From NCBI RefSeq assembly GCF_002217755.1, contig NZ_BCFL01000034.1, positions 1-64,000 on the forward strand: a stretch of DNA of 64,000 bases, written 5' to 3'. The notes beneath the pieces were generated by a model. The model made no database searches. It was not told where the DNA came from and saw nothing but the letters and a program-made list of their open reading frames with translations. The translations under genes were made by a program, and so were the position numbers. This DNA comes from Streptomyces hyaluromycini. GTDB lineage: Bacteria; Actinomycetota; Actinomycetes; Streptomycetales; Streptomycetaceae. This document shows positions 11,151 to 19,862 of the stretch, piece after piece (position 1 is the first letter of the stretch; every line of letters begins with the position of its first letter).

Positions 11151-12359
11151 CGCCAGCAACCGCTCCTCCGCCCGCTCCGGCGCGTACAGGTGCTCCACGA
11201 CCAGCGCACCGGCCCCGATCAGCCCGGCCCGCTCCCCCAGCCGTGACGTCACGACGTCCAGATGAGCGGTGGAGCGGGGCAGCGCCCGCTGGTAGAGCAG
11301 TTCGCGGACGCCGGTGAGGAACGGGGTGCCGGCCAGGTCGCCCGCGATCATCAGGACGCCCGGGTTGAGCAGGGTCACGACCGTCGCCAGCACGTCGCCG
11401 ACCAGCCGGCCGGCCTCCCGCGCCAGGGCGGCCGCCTCCGGGTGGCCCGAGGCGAGCAGGTCGCGCACGTCCGACCCCGACGCCGCCGGCACCCCGGCCT
11501 CCGCCAGCCGCCGAGCCACGGCACCGCCGCTCGCGACGGCGGCGAGGCAGCCGTACGAACCGCACCGGCACTGCGCCTCCGCGCCCACCCGTATGTGGCC
11601 GATGTCCCCGGCGCCGCCGTCGACGCCCCGGTAGATGGCGCCGTCCACCACGACCCCGGCGCCGATACCCGTCGAGACCTTCACGAGGACGAACGCCGAG
11701 CAGTCCGGGTACCCCGTGCGCTGCTCGCCGTACGCCAGCAGGTTCGCGTCGTTGTCCACCAGGACCGGGACGGCCGGCGCGCCCGTGTGCTCGGTGAACG
11801 CCCTGGCCAGCCGGCCCCGTATGTCGTAGCCGTCCCAGCCCGGCATGATCGGCGGCTGGACCACCCGGCCGGTGTCGGTGTCGACCGGGCCCGGCACCGC
11901 GAGGCCGATCCCGCACACCTCCGTCGCGCGGTGGCCCGCCTTCTCCAGCAACTCGGCGAACCAGCGGCCGAGTTCGGCCAGCACGGCGTCCGGGCCGTCC
12001 TGGATGACCAGCGTGCCCGAGTGCTCGGCGAGGAGTTCGCCGGTGAGCGAGAGCACGGCGGCGCGGGCGTGGCGGGTCTCCAGGTCGGCGGCGAGGACGA
12101 CCGCGTGGGAGTCGTCGAATTCGAGGGTGATGGAGGGGCGTCCGCCCAGCGGGGAGTCGACCGGGCCGCCGGCGCCCTCGCGCAGCCAGCCCGCGCGGAA
12201 CAGTCGGTCCAGGCGGTGGCCGACGGTCGCGCGGGAGAGGCCGGTGGCCTGCTGGAGCGCTCCGCGCGTCACGGCCCGCCCGTTGCGCACCAGTTCGAGC
12301 AGATCGCCGGCGCTCGCCTGCCCGCCGCCCTTGCCGGTCCTCCCCGGACGTCCGGTCAT
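11139..12359 (-). CDS. ROK-family transcriptional repressor
   Basis: A 406-residue regulator. ATG 12359 is chosen because AAGGGG lies 6 nt upstream; the in-frame GTG at 12365 touches it. An N-terminal winged helix (LLELVRNGRAVTRGALQQAT) precedes the sugar-kinase-like ROK fold, with DNDANLLAYGEQ, a GIGAGVVVDG loop and the zinc motif CRCGSYGCLAAVA. It is transcribed divergently from two glycoside hydrolase genes that it probably controls, most likely in response to a sugar. The kinase-like part may only bind the ligand. Its 3' end lies in a tandem repeat. Confidence 0.9.
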   Translation of the reverse strand: MTGRPGRTGKGGGQASAGDLLELVRNGRAVTRGALQQATGLSRATVGHRLDRLFRAGWLREGAGGPVDSPLGGRPSITLEFDDSHAVVLAADLETRHARAAVLSLTGELLAEHSGTLVIQDGPDAVLAELGRWFAELLEKAGHRATEVCGIGLAVPGPVDTDTGRVVQPPIMPGWDGYDIRGRLARAFTEHTGAPAVPVLVDNDANLLAYGEQRTGYPDCSAFVLVKVSTGIGAGVVVDGAIYRGVDGGAGDIGHIRVGAEAQCRCGSYGCLAAVASGGAVARRLAEAGVPAASGSDVRDLLASGHPEAAALAREAGRLVGDVLATVVTLLNPGVLMIAGDLAGTPFLTGVRELLYQRALPRSTAHLDVVTSRLGERAGLIGAGALVVEHLYAPERAEERLLALGV

Positions 12360-12377
12360 GCGCACCCCCTTGTGTTT

Positions 12378-12401
12378 CTCAAGCTTGCATTACATATTGA
12401 G
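12378..12401. promoter_or_regulatory. Candidate ROK operator/promoter
   Basis: The 120-bp divergent spacer is unusually AT-rich. CTCAA (12378-12382) and TTGAG (12397-12401) form an inverted pair 14 bp apart, close to the ROK start, a fitting autoregulatory site. Confidence 0.4.
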
Positions 12402-12479
12402 TTTTGCGTGTTAAATAGACGTAACCCTACGGTAGCCACTGCCAAACCCGGCCGGCCGGACGTCTTCGGGGAGCCCCGA

Positions 12480-13982
12480 GTGGATCGCACTGCCCAGCTC
12501 ACCACCCATGCGCTCGATCGCGGTATTGCATACGATCCGCCGTCCGCCCGCGCCGTCGGCACCGGCCCCGCCGCCGCCACCGTCGCGGCCGGAGGAAGGT
12601 CCCTGCACGTCAGAGCCGCACGGGTGCTCGAAGACAACTGGACCGGCAGCTCCACCGTGCCCTCCCGGGGCCTGTATCCGCACCAGTGGTCCTGGGACTC
12701 GGCGTTCATCGCGATCGGCCTCAGGCACCTCTCGCCACTGCGCGCGCAGACGGAGCTGGAGACGCTGCTGGCCGCCCAGTGGGGCGACGGGCGGATTCCG
12801 CACATCGTGTTCAACCCCTCCGTGCCCCTCGACGCGTACTTCCCGAGCCCCGACTTCTGGCGCTCCTCGACCGCGGGGCGCGCTGCGGGCGCCCCGCGCA
12901 CCGTACAGACCTCCGGGATCGTGCAGCCACCGGTGCACGCGCTGGCGGCCTGGCTGGTGCACCTCGCCGACCCGGGCCTGTCGCGTGCACGGGGCTTCCT
13001 GACCGGTGTCTACCCGCGGCTCGCCGCCTGGCACCGCTATCTGCTGCACCGGCGCGACCTGGGCGGCGGCGGTCTGGCGTCCGTCGTCCACCCCTGGGAG
13101 CAGGGCATGGACAACAGCCCCTGCTGGGACGCCCCCCTGGCCCGGGTCATCCCGGCCCCGGCGCGTTCCTTCCGCCGGGCCGACCTGGACCACGGCGCCG
13201 CCGAGGACCGGCCGACGGACCTGGACTACGGGCGGTACGTGCGGCTGGCGGCCGACTACCGGGACGCCGGATACACCGACCGGACCAGGGACTTCGCCGT
13301 CGAGGACCCCGCCTTCAACGCGCTGCTCATCGCCTCCGAGCACGCCCTCGCCCGGATCGCGGAAGAGCTGGGCGCGACCGGCACCGCCCGGCACACCCGG
13401 GCGGAGCGGCTCACGGCGGCGCTGGTGGACCGGCTGTGGGACCCGGAGAAGGAGATCTTCCTCTGCCGGGACCTGCGGGGCGGCGCGGACGGCGAGGACG
13501 GCCAGGGCGGCGCGGGCGGCGCGCTGATCCCCGAGCGCGGGGTCTCCGGGCTGGTCCCGCTGCTCCTGCCCGAGCTGCCGCGGGAGATCGCCGCCGCGCT
13601 CGTCCGCACGCTGGACGGCCCGCACTTCGGCACCGGCACCCGCCTGGTGCCCAGTTACGACCTGCTCGGCGAGGCCTTCGACCCGCACCGCTACTGGCGC
13701 GGGCCCGCCTGGTTCAACACCGGCTGGCTGCTGGAGCGGGGGCTGCGCGAGCACGGCGAGCGGGAGCGGGCGGACGCGCTCGCCGAGGCGGTCGTACGGA
13801 CGGCCGATGCGAGCGATTTCGCCGAGTACGTCGACCCGTTCACCGGGGCGGCGTGCGGCGCGACCGGGTTCGGCTGGACGGCGGCGCTCGCGCTGGACCT
13901 GCACCACCAGCGGAACGCCGCATCGCACGGCGCACTGCACGAAGAGCCACACAACGAACGTCAAAATCTGGACAAGAGCTGA
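12480..13982 (+). CDS. MGH1-type glycoside hydrolase (GH63-like alpha/alpha barrel)
   Basis: A 500-residue protein starting at GTG 12480 with GGGGAG 7 nt upstream. Family blocks appear in order: LYPHQWSWDSAFIAIGLRHL near the N-terminus, RTVQTSGIVQPPVHALA, HPWEQGMDNSPCWDAPL and RYWRGPAWFNTGWLLERGL near the end. These belong to the mannosylglycerate-hydrolase/trehalase-like clan, which splits alpha-glycosides with inversion. No signal peptide is seen, so it is cytoplasmic. The next gene, 64 bp away on the same strand, is another alpha/alpha-barrel glucosidase, suggesting a joint job on an imported or storage alpha-glucan. The exact substrate is unknown. Confidence 0.85.
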   Translation: MDRTAQLTTHALDRGIAYDPPSARAVGTGPAAATVAAGGRSLHVRAARVLEDNWTGSSTVPSRGLYPHQWSWDSAFIAIGLRHLSPLRAQTELETLLAAQWGDGRIPHIVFNPSVPLDAYFPSPDFWRSSTAGRAAGAPRTVQTSGIVQPPVHALAAWLVHLADPGLSRARGFLTGVYPRLAAWHRYLLHRRDLGGGGLASVVHPWEQGMDNSPCWDAPLARVIPAPARSFRRADLDHGAAEDRPTDLDYGRYVRLAADYRDAGYTDRTRDFAVEDPAFNALLIASEHALARIAEELGATGTARHTRAERLTAALVDRLWDPEKEIFLCRDLRGGADGEDGQGGAGGALIPERGVSGLVPLLLPELPREIAAALVRTLDGPHFGTGTRLVPSYDLLGEAFDPHRYWRGPAWFNTGWLLERGLREHGERERADALAEAVVRTADASDFAEYVDPFTGAACGATGFGWTAALALDLHHQRNAASHGALHEEPHNERQNLDKS

Positions 13983-14046
13983 CAAAACTGGGTGTCCTCG
14001 GTGGACACCTCACGTTCGATCCGATGGACAAAGGAGGGGACCGGGA

Positions 14047-15984
14047 ATGACGGACCGGCATCATCTGCTCGTGCACGGCGCGACGTTCGCGGCCGTGGAC
14101 GACCGTGGCGACATCAGCGGCGTGAGGGGCGGCGGTTCCCCGGACGGGTTATTCGTGCGGGACGCCCGGCACCTCAGCCGCTGGCAGCTGACGGTCGACG
14201 GCGCGCTGCCCGAGGCGCTCACCCCGGTCGGCGACGGGGACGGCACGCGCTGTGTGCTGGTCCCGCGCGGCGGCCGCCAGGAACCGCCCGCGCACACGCT
14301 CTTCCGTGAACAGGCCGTCGGCGACGGCTCGTTCGTCGAGTCCCTGCGGGTCACCAGCAACCGCCCGGTGCCGACCACGATCCGGCTCGCGATCACCGCC
14401 GACGCCGACTTCACCGACCAGTTCGAGCTCCGCGCCGACCACCGCACCTACACCAAGGCCGGCGCCGTCCGCTCCCGCCATGTCCTCGACGACGGGCTGG
14501 AGTTCGGCTACCGCCGGGGCGAGTGGCGGTCCTGCACGACGATCACCGCCGAGCCGGCCCCCGACGGCGTGGAGGAGACCGGGACCGGCGCCCGGCGGAT
14601 GGTGTGGACGCTGGAGCTGGAACCGCACGGCACCGCCGAGTTGCTGGTCCGGGTGATGGCACGCCCGCACGGCGACCGGCGGGCCCTGCGGGTGCCCCGC
14701 GACCCGGCCGCCCTGAACGAACAACTCCTGTCCCTGGAGGGCGAGTTCGTGGAGGGCGTGGCTTTCCCGACGGGCTGGCCGGAGCTGGCGGCGGCCTGCG
14801 CCCGCGGTCTCTCCGACCTCGCCACCCTCCAGGTGCCGGCCACCGGCCCGGACGGCGAGGAGCTCAAGGTCCCGGCGGCCGGGGCCCCTTGGTTCCTCAC
14901 CCTGCTCGGCCGCGACGCCCTCCTCACCTCCCTCTTCGCCCTGCCCTACCGCCCGCACCTGGCCGCCGCCACCCTCCCCGCGCTCGCCGCCACCCAGGCC
15001 ACCGAGACCGGCGCGCACTCCGTGGCCCAGCCGGGGAAGATCGTCCACGAGGTACGGCACGGCGAGCTGGCCCACTTCGGGCAGGTGCCGTACGGGCGCT
15101 ACTACGGATCGGTCGACGCGACACCGCTGTTCCTGATCCTGCTGGGCGCGTATGTCGACCAGACCGGGGACGCGGCGATGGCCCGGCGGCTGGAGCGCAA
15201 CGCGCGCGCGGCCGTCGGCTGGATGCTCGACCACGGCGGGCTGACCTCGCGCGGCTACCTCGTCTACCGCGCGGACAAGGGCGGCCTCGCCAACCAGAAC
15301 TGGAAGGACTCCCCCGGCGCGATCTGCTCCGCCGACGGCAGCCGGCCGCTGGGGACCGTGACGGCCGCGGGGGCGCAGGGGTACGCGTACGACGCGCTGC
15401 GCCGGACGGCGTGGCTGGCGCGGACGGTGTGGGCCGACGAGACGTACGCGGCGCTGCTCGAACAGGCCGCCGGTGATCTGCGGGACCGGTTCCAGCAGGA
15501 CTTCTGGATGCGGGAGGCCGCTTTCCCCGCGCTGGCCCTTGACGGGGAGGGGCGGCAGGTCGACGCGCTCGCCTCGGACGCCGGGCACCTGCTGTGGTCC
15601 GGGCTGCTGGACAAGGAGTACGGGGAGGTGGTCGGGCGGCGGTTGCTGGAGCCGGACTTCTTCTCGGGGTGGGGGGTACGGACGCTGGCCGCGGGGCAGG
15701 CGGCGTACCACCCGCTGTCGTACCACCGCGGATCGGTGTGGCCGCACGACAACGCGCTGATCGCGCTGGGGCTGGCCCGGTACGGGCTGCACGACGAGGC
15801 GCGGGCCGTGGCGCACGGGCTGGTGGACGCGGCGACGGCCGGGGGCCACCGGTTGCCGGAGGTGCTGGCCGGGTACGGCAGGGACTCGCATCCGGAGCCG
15901 GTGCCGTATCCGCATGCGTGCGTGCGGGAGTCTCGGTCGGCGGCGGCTCCGCTGGCGCTGCTCACTGCCGTGGGCGGGGCGTAG
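14047..15984 (+). CDS. Amylo-alpha-1,6-glucosidase-like protein (glycogen debranching N-terminal domain)
   Basis: A 645-residue protein at ATG 14047, behind AAAGGAGG at 14028. Residues ~1-200 are the all-beta N-terminal domain of bacterial debranching-like proteins (GLFVRDARHLSRWQLTVDG). The rest is an alpha/alpha barrel with LLGRDALLTSLFALP, YYGSVDATPLFLILLGAY, NQNWKDSPGAI and HRGSVWPHDNALIALGLARY, where the catalytic acids lie. It follows the MGH1-type hydrolase and probably shares its ROK control. The true substrate could be a glucan or another alpha-linked oligosaccharide. Confidence 0.87.
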   Translation: MTDRHHLLVHGATFAAVDDRGDISGVRGGGSPDGLFVRDARHLSRWQLTVDGALPEALTPVGDGDGTRCVLVPRGGRQEPPAHTLFREQAVGDGSFVESLRVTSNRPVPTTIRLAITADADFTDQFELRADHRTYTKAGAVRSRHVLDDGLEFGYRRGEWRSCTTITAEPAPDGVEETGTGARRMVWTLELEPHGTAELLVRVMARPHGDRRALRVPRDPAALNEQLLSLEGEFVEGVAFPTGWPELAAACARGLSDLATLQVPATGPDGEELKVPAAGAPWFLTLLGRDALLTSLFALPYRPHLAAATLPALAATQATETGAHSVAQPGKIVHEVRHGELAHFGQVPYGRYYGSVDATPLFLILLGAYVDQTGDAAMARRLERNARAAVGWMLDHGGLTSRGYLVYRADKGGLANQNWKDSPGAICSADGSRPLGTVTAAGAQGYAYDALRRTAWLARTVWADETYAALLEQAAGDLRDRFQQDFWMREAAFPALALDGEGRQVDALASDAGHLLWSGLLDKEYGEVVGRRLLEPDFFSGWGVRTLAAGQAAYHPLSYHRGSVWPHDNALIALGLARYGLHDEARAVAHGLVDAATAGGHRLPEVLAGYGRDSHPEPVPYPHACVRESRSAAAPLALLTAVGGA

Positions 15985-16020
15985 GGGGCACTGGGGGCCG
16001 TGCGTCGGGTGCGGGTGAGT

Positions 16021-16085
16021 GGGGGCTGGTCGCGCCCACGCGGCGGAGCCGCAAATTGACACAGCCCCGCGCCCCTTCGGGGCGC
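16021..16085. repeat. Interspersed Streptomyces repeat, copy A, with terminator hairpin
   Basis: Holds the family blocks CTGGTCGCGCCCACGCGG, CGGAGCCGCAAATTGACACA and the stem GCGCCCC TTC GGGGCGC (16069-16085). It lies between two co-directional genes and can end transcription of the glucosidase gene. Confidence 0.75.
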
Positions 16086-16234
16086 TTCCCGCGGCCTGAT
16101 GCTGTGTTTGCCCGGTGTTTGCCGAATGGCCTGAGCGCGGGCCTGAAGGGAGCCGTACGGAATTGTGGTGGGTTCGGCCTCCGAGCGCCGGCCCGCCCTC
16201 CGTTTCACGGGTCTCGCACGGAAGGACCTCCGGG

Positions 16235-18514
16235 TTGCCTCAGCACACGAGCATTCGCCAGCCATCGGACACGCCCCCCGGGCCGTCCGAACGCGAAACC
16301 GCGCCGGAGGCGTCCGAGGTCCTGACGTCCGAGCGGGAGGAAGAGGCTTCCGAGGCGACCGGCACTCCTGAGCCCGCTGCCGACGAAGCCGCACCCGAGG
16401 CCGCCACCGAGACCGAAGCCGAGCCCATAGCCGCCGCCGAGGCCGCCAACGAGGCCGAGTCCATAGCCGCCGCCGACCCCGAAACCGAAGCCACCACCGA
16501 AGCCGCCGCCGAGGCCATCGCCGAGACCGAAGCCGACGCCGAAGCCCGTCCCGGACCCGCAGCCGCAGCCGCAGCCGCAGCCGACGCCGAAGCCGGTCCC
16601 GGACCCGCAGCCGACGCCGACGCCGACGCCGAGACCGAAGCCGACGCCGAAGCCGGTCCCGGACCCGCAGCCGACGCCGAGACCGACGACGCCGAACCCG
16701 GATCCACGCCCGAAGCCACCGCCGAAGGCGACCCCCGGCCCGGCCCCGCTTCCGAGAGCGCCACCGAGGTCGCTCCCGCCCCGGAAGGCGCCCCCCGCCC
16801 CCGTCGTCGCGGCTGGGCCGCCTGGAGTGGGCGGGTTCGGGAGCGGCGGGAGGCGTGGCGGGACGCGCATCCCACCGCTGCCTCCGTGCTGTCGATCGGC
16901 GTCACCGTGCTCTGCGCGGCGCTCGTGATCGCGGCGCTGGTGATGCCGAACACCGTCGTCGAGCTGGGGCCCGCGAAGTTCGTGCGGCTGCCCTCCGAGG
17001 GGATCATCGCGGCCGCCGTCGCGCTGGCGCTGCCCCGGCGGCCCCGGATCGTGCTGGCCTCGGTGTTCGGCGTCGTACTCGGCGCGCTGACCCTGGTCAA
17101 CGCCCTCGACATGGGGTTCAAGCAGTACCTGGGCCGGAGCTTCAACGCCATCCTGGACTGGAGCCTGCTCGGCGACGCGGAGTCGTACCTGGAGGACACG
17201 CTGGGCCGGACGGCCACCCTCGCCGTCAGCGTCGGTGCCGTCGTCCTCGTGCTGCTGCTGTTCGTGCTGCTCGCGCTGGCGACGGTCCGGCTGAGCAATC
17301 TGCTCGCCCGGCATCCGGGGCGGGCCACCCGCGGCACGCTGATCGCAGGCGTCGTCTGGATCACCTGCTCCTCCTTCGGTGTCCAGCTCGCCGGCGGCGT
17401 GCCGCTCGCCGCCGACAGCACCGCGACCACGCTGGAGATCAAGGCCCGGCAGGTGAAGGACACCCTGCACGACGAGGCGGAGTTCCAGAAGGTCGCCAAG
17501 GTGGACGCCTTCGGGAACACCCCGCCCGACCAGCTGCTGACCAGCCTGCGCGGCAAGGACGTGGTCTTCACGTTCATCGAGAGCTACGGCCGCAGCGCCA
17601 TCGAGGACCCGATCGAGGCACCCGGCGTCGACAACACGCTCGCCGTCCGGACCGAGGCGCTCGCGAAGGCCGGCTTCCACGCGAAGAGCGGCTGGCTGAC
17701 GTCGGCGACCTACGGCGGCAGCAGCTGGCTCGGGCACTCCACGACCATGTCGGGTCTGTGGGTCAGCAACCAGCAGCGCTACCGGACCGTCATGGCCAGC
17801 GACCACCTCAGCATCACCAAGGCGTTCCAGAAGACCGGTGACTTCGACACGGTCGGCGTGATGCCGGGTATCCAGAAGGGCTGGCCGGAGCAGAGCTACT
17901 ACGGCCTCGACAAGGTCTACAACGCCTTCCAGCTCGGCTACAAGGGACCGAAGTTCAGCTGGTCGACGATGCCCGACCAGTACGCGCTCCAGCAGTTCCA
18001 GGACCGGGTGCACAGCAAGAAGCCGGCCGACGGCAAGTCCCGGATGTCGTTCGTGATCCTGACCTCCAGCCACCAGCCGTGGGCGCCGATCCCGAAGATG
18101 GTGCCGTGGGACCAGCTGGGCGACGGCTCGATCTTCAACGCCATCCAGAAGGCCGGCAACAAGGCCTCCGACGTCATCGCCGACACCACCAAGTCCCGCC
18201 AGGAGTACGGCAAGTCGGTCCAGTACTCGGTGACCGCGCTCACCGAGTGGCTGGAGCGCTACGGCAACGACAACACGGTGCTCGTCTTCCTCGGCGACCA
18301 CCAGCCGATCGCCCGGGTCAGCGGCAACCACGCCAGCCGTGACGTGCCGATCTCGATCGTCGCCAAGGACCCGAAGGTCCTTGACGCGATCGACTCCTGG
18401 AACTGGACCGACGGTCTGCGCCCGGCGCACAACGCCCCGGTGTGGAAGATGAGCGCGTTCCGCGACAAGTTCCTGACGGCGTACGGCTCTACCCCGCACC
18501 CGAAGACGAACTAG
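16235..18514 (+). CDS. Membrane-bound sulfatase-fold hydrolase/transferase (LtaS-like)
   Basis: Start chosen at TTG 16235 because GGAAGGA lies 8 nt upstream; the frame is open from 16115. The 759-residue product has a long Glu/Ala/Pro-rich cytoplasmic N-terminus (about 1-200), then hydrophobic spans (SVLSIGVTVLCAALVIAALV and others) and an extracellular sulfatase domain. Metal and nucleophile signatures include FTFIESYGRSA, the GGSSWLGHSTTMSG nucleophile region with Ser/Thr, and VLVFLGDHQPIARVSGN near the end. The fold is that of lipoteichoic acid synthase and phosphoglycerol transferases, so a cell-envelope polymer is the likely target; the substrate is not established. Confidence 0.82.
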   Translation: MPQHTSIRQPSDTPPGPSERETAPEASEVLTSEREEEASEATGTPEPAADEAAPEAATETEAEPIAAAEAANEAESIAAADPETEATTEAAAEAIAETEADAEARPGPAAAAAAAADAEAGPGPAADADADAETEADAEAGPGPAADAETDDAEPGSTPEATAEGDPRPGPASESATEVAPAPEGAPRPRRRGWAAWSGRVRERREAWRDAHPTAASVLSIGVTVLCAALVIAALVMPNTVVELGPAKFVRLPSEGIIAAAVALALPRRPRIVLASVFGVVLGALTLVNALDMGFKQYLGRSFNAILDWSLLGDAESYLEDTLGRTATLAVSVGAVVLVLLLFVLLALATVRLSNLLARHPGRATRGTLIAGVVWITCSSFGVQLAGGVPLAADSTATTLEIKARQVKDTLHDEAEFQKVAKVDAFGNTPPDQLLTSLRGKDVVFTFIESYGRSAIEDPIEAPGVDNTLAVRTEALAKAGFHAKSGWLTSATYGGSSWLGHSTTMSGLWVSNQQRYRTVMASDHLSITKAFQKTGDFDTVGVMPGIQKGWPEQSYYGLDKVYNAFQLGYKGPKFSWSTMPDQYALQQFQDRVHSKKPADGKSRMSFVILTSSHQPWAPIPKMVPWDQLGDGSIFNAIQKAGNKASDVIADTTKSRQEYGKSVQYSVTALTEWLERYGNDNTVLVFLGDHQPIARVSGNHASRDVPISIVAKDPKVLDAIDSWNWTDGLRPAHNAPVWKMSAFRDKFLTAYGSTPHPKTN
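16540..16700. repeat. In-gene repeats coding an Ala/Glu/Asp/Pro-rich tract
   Basis: GAAGCCGGTCCCGGACCCGC and GCCGACGCCGA blocks recur at least three times, giving repeated EAGPGPAADA units in the disordered N-terminus of the sulfatase-fold protein. The unit number probably varies between strains. Confidence 0.65.
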
Positions 18515-18541
18515 CGGCACCGGCCCGCAGCGGGTGTCGGC

Positions 18542-19729
18542 TCAGCCCCCGGACGTGTCCAGTTCCGCGTCCTCGCCGATGCCCGCGCAGTCGTACGGGT
18601 CCTTCAGCCAGCCGTCCGGCAGCACCACCCGGTTGTTGCCGGACGTACGGCCGCGGGGCCCGTCGGCGCCGGCCGGCCAGGCCTGGTCGAGGTCCAGTTC
18701 GTCCAGGCCGGCGCGGAGCTCGGCGAGCGAGGACGTGACGGCGAGGCGCTTGCGCATCTCGCTGCCGACCGCGAAGCCCTTGAGGTACCAGGCGACGTGC
18801 TTGCGGAAGTCGACCACGCCCTTGGACTCGTCGCCGAGCCACTCGCCGAGCAGGCCGGCGTGCCGGACCATGATGTCGGCGACGTCGCGCAGCGAGGGCT
18901 TCAGGACGTCTTCCGTACGGCCCTCGAAGGCGGCGACCAGGTCGGCGAAGAGCCAGGGCCGGCCGAGGCAGCCGCGGCCCACGACCACTCCGTCGCAGCC
19001 CGTCTCCCGGACCATCCTGAGCGCGTCCTGCGCCGACCAGATGTCGCCGTTGCCGAGGACGGGGATCTCCGGGACGTGCTCCTTCAGGCGGGCGATGGCC
19101 TCCCAGTCGGCGGTGCCGCCGTAGTGCTGGGCGGCGGTGCGGCCGTGCAGGGCGATCGAGGTCACGCCCTCCTCGACGGCGATGCGGCCGGCGTCGAGGT
19201 AGGTGATGTGGTCGTCGTCGATGCCCTTGCGCATCTTCATGGTGACCGGGAGGTCACCGGCGCCGCTGACCGCCTCGCGCAGGATGGCGCGCAGCAGGTT
19301 CCGCTTGTACGGGAGGGCGGACCCGCCGCCCTTCCTGGTGACCTTCGGGACCGGGCAGCCGAAGTTCAGGTCGATGTGGTCGGCCAGGCCCTCCTCCGCG
19401 ATCATGCGGACGGCCTTGCCGACGGTGGCCGGGTCGACGCCGTACAGCTGGATGGACCGGGGCTGCTCGCTCTCGTCGAAGCGGATCAGCTGCATGGTCT
19501 TCTCGTTGCGCTCGACCAGCGCCCGGGTCGTGATCATCTCGCTGACGAACAGCCCCTTGCCCCCACTGGCCCCAGCCTTTGCTTCGCCTCCGGCGAAGGC
19601 TTCGCCTTCGGCGAAGTGCCGGCACAGGGTCCGGAAGGGCGCGTTGGTGATCCCCGCCATGGGGGCGAGGACGACCGGCGGGCGGACGGTGTGCGGGCCG
19701 ATCTGGAGGGGCGACGTGGGCTCGGGCAT
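18542..19729 (-). CDS. dusB: tRNA-dihydrouridine synthase
   Basis: A 395-residue FMN enzyme that reduces uridines in tRNA. ATG 19729 has GGGGGA just upstream and starts the family sequence; the frame is open to 19804. The barrel has APMAGITNAPFRTLCRHF, SIQLYGVDP, DLNFGCPVPKVTRKGGGSAL with the catalytic Cys, KMRKGIDDD, LHGRTAAQHYGGTADW and VLGNGDIWSAQDAL. Between LCRHF and GGKGLFVSEM there is an extra Gly/Ala/Glu segment (about residues 37-53) that Streptomyces DusB proteins normally lack, encoded by two tandem hairpins. It is convergent with the sulfatase gene. Confidence 0.93.
   Translation of the reverse strand: MPEPTSPLQIGPHTVRPPVVLAPMAGITNAPFRTLCRHFAEGEAFAGGEAKAGASGGKGLFVSEMITTRALVERNEKTMQLIRFDESEQPRSIQLYGVDPATVGKAVRMIAEEGLADHIDLNFGCPVPKVTRKGGGSALPYKRNLLRAILREAVSGAGDLPVTMKMRKGIDDDHITYLDAGRIAVEEGVTSIALHGRTAAQHYGGTADWEAIARLKEHVPEIPVLGNGDIWSAQDALRMVRETGCDGVVVGRGCLGRPWLFADLVAAFEGRTEDVLKPSLRDVADIMVRHAGLLGEWLGDESKGVVDFRKHVAWYLKGFAVGSEMRKRLAVTSSLAELRAGLDELDLDQAWPAGADGPRGRTSGNNRVVLPDGWLKDPYDCAGIGEDAELDTSGG
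19582..19616. repeat. Two tandem hairpins inside dusB
   Basis: CTTCGCC TCC GGCGAAG (19582-19598) and CTTCGCC TTC GGCGAAG (19600-19616) are perfect stems with an 18-bp period. The block keeps the dusB frame and encodes the extra EAFAGGEA-type residues. Confidence 0.85.
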
Positions 19730-19862
19730 TCCCCCATTGTCCCGTACGCGGCGCGGTGCTCGTCCGGCGCTCGTCATACCTGTGGACAACCGCCCCTCCC
19801 GCACCGCCCGTTATGATCATGTAGCACTCATTAGTTAGACGCACTATCGAAGTGGGCGTACG

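Noticed and set aside
11139..12359. ROK protein as a glucokinase
   Set aside because: It has an N-terminal winged helix and is divergent from hydrolase genes, so it is a regulator.
16115..16234. Upstream extension of the sulfatase-fold protein
   Set aside because: The extension runs from just after the repeat and has no ribosome site, while TTG 16235 has a good one.
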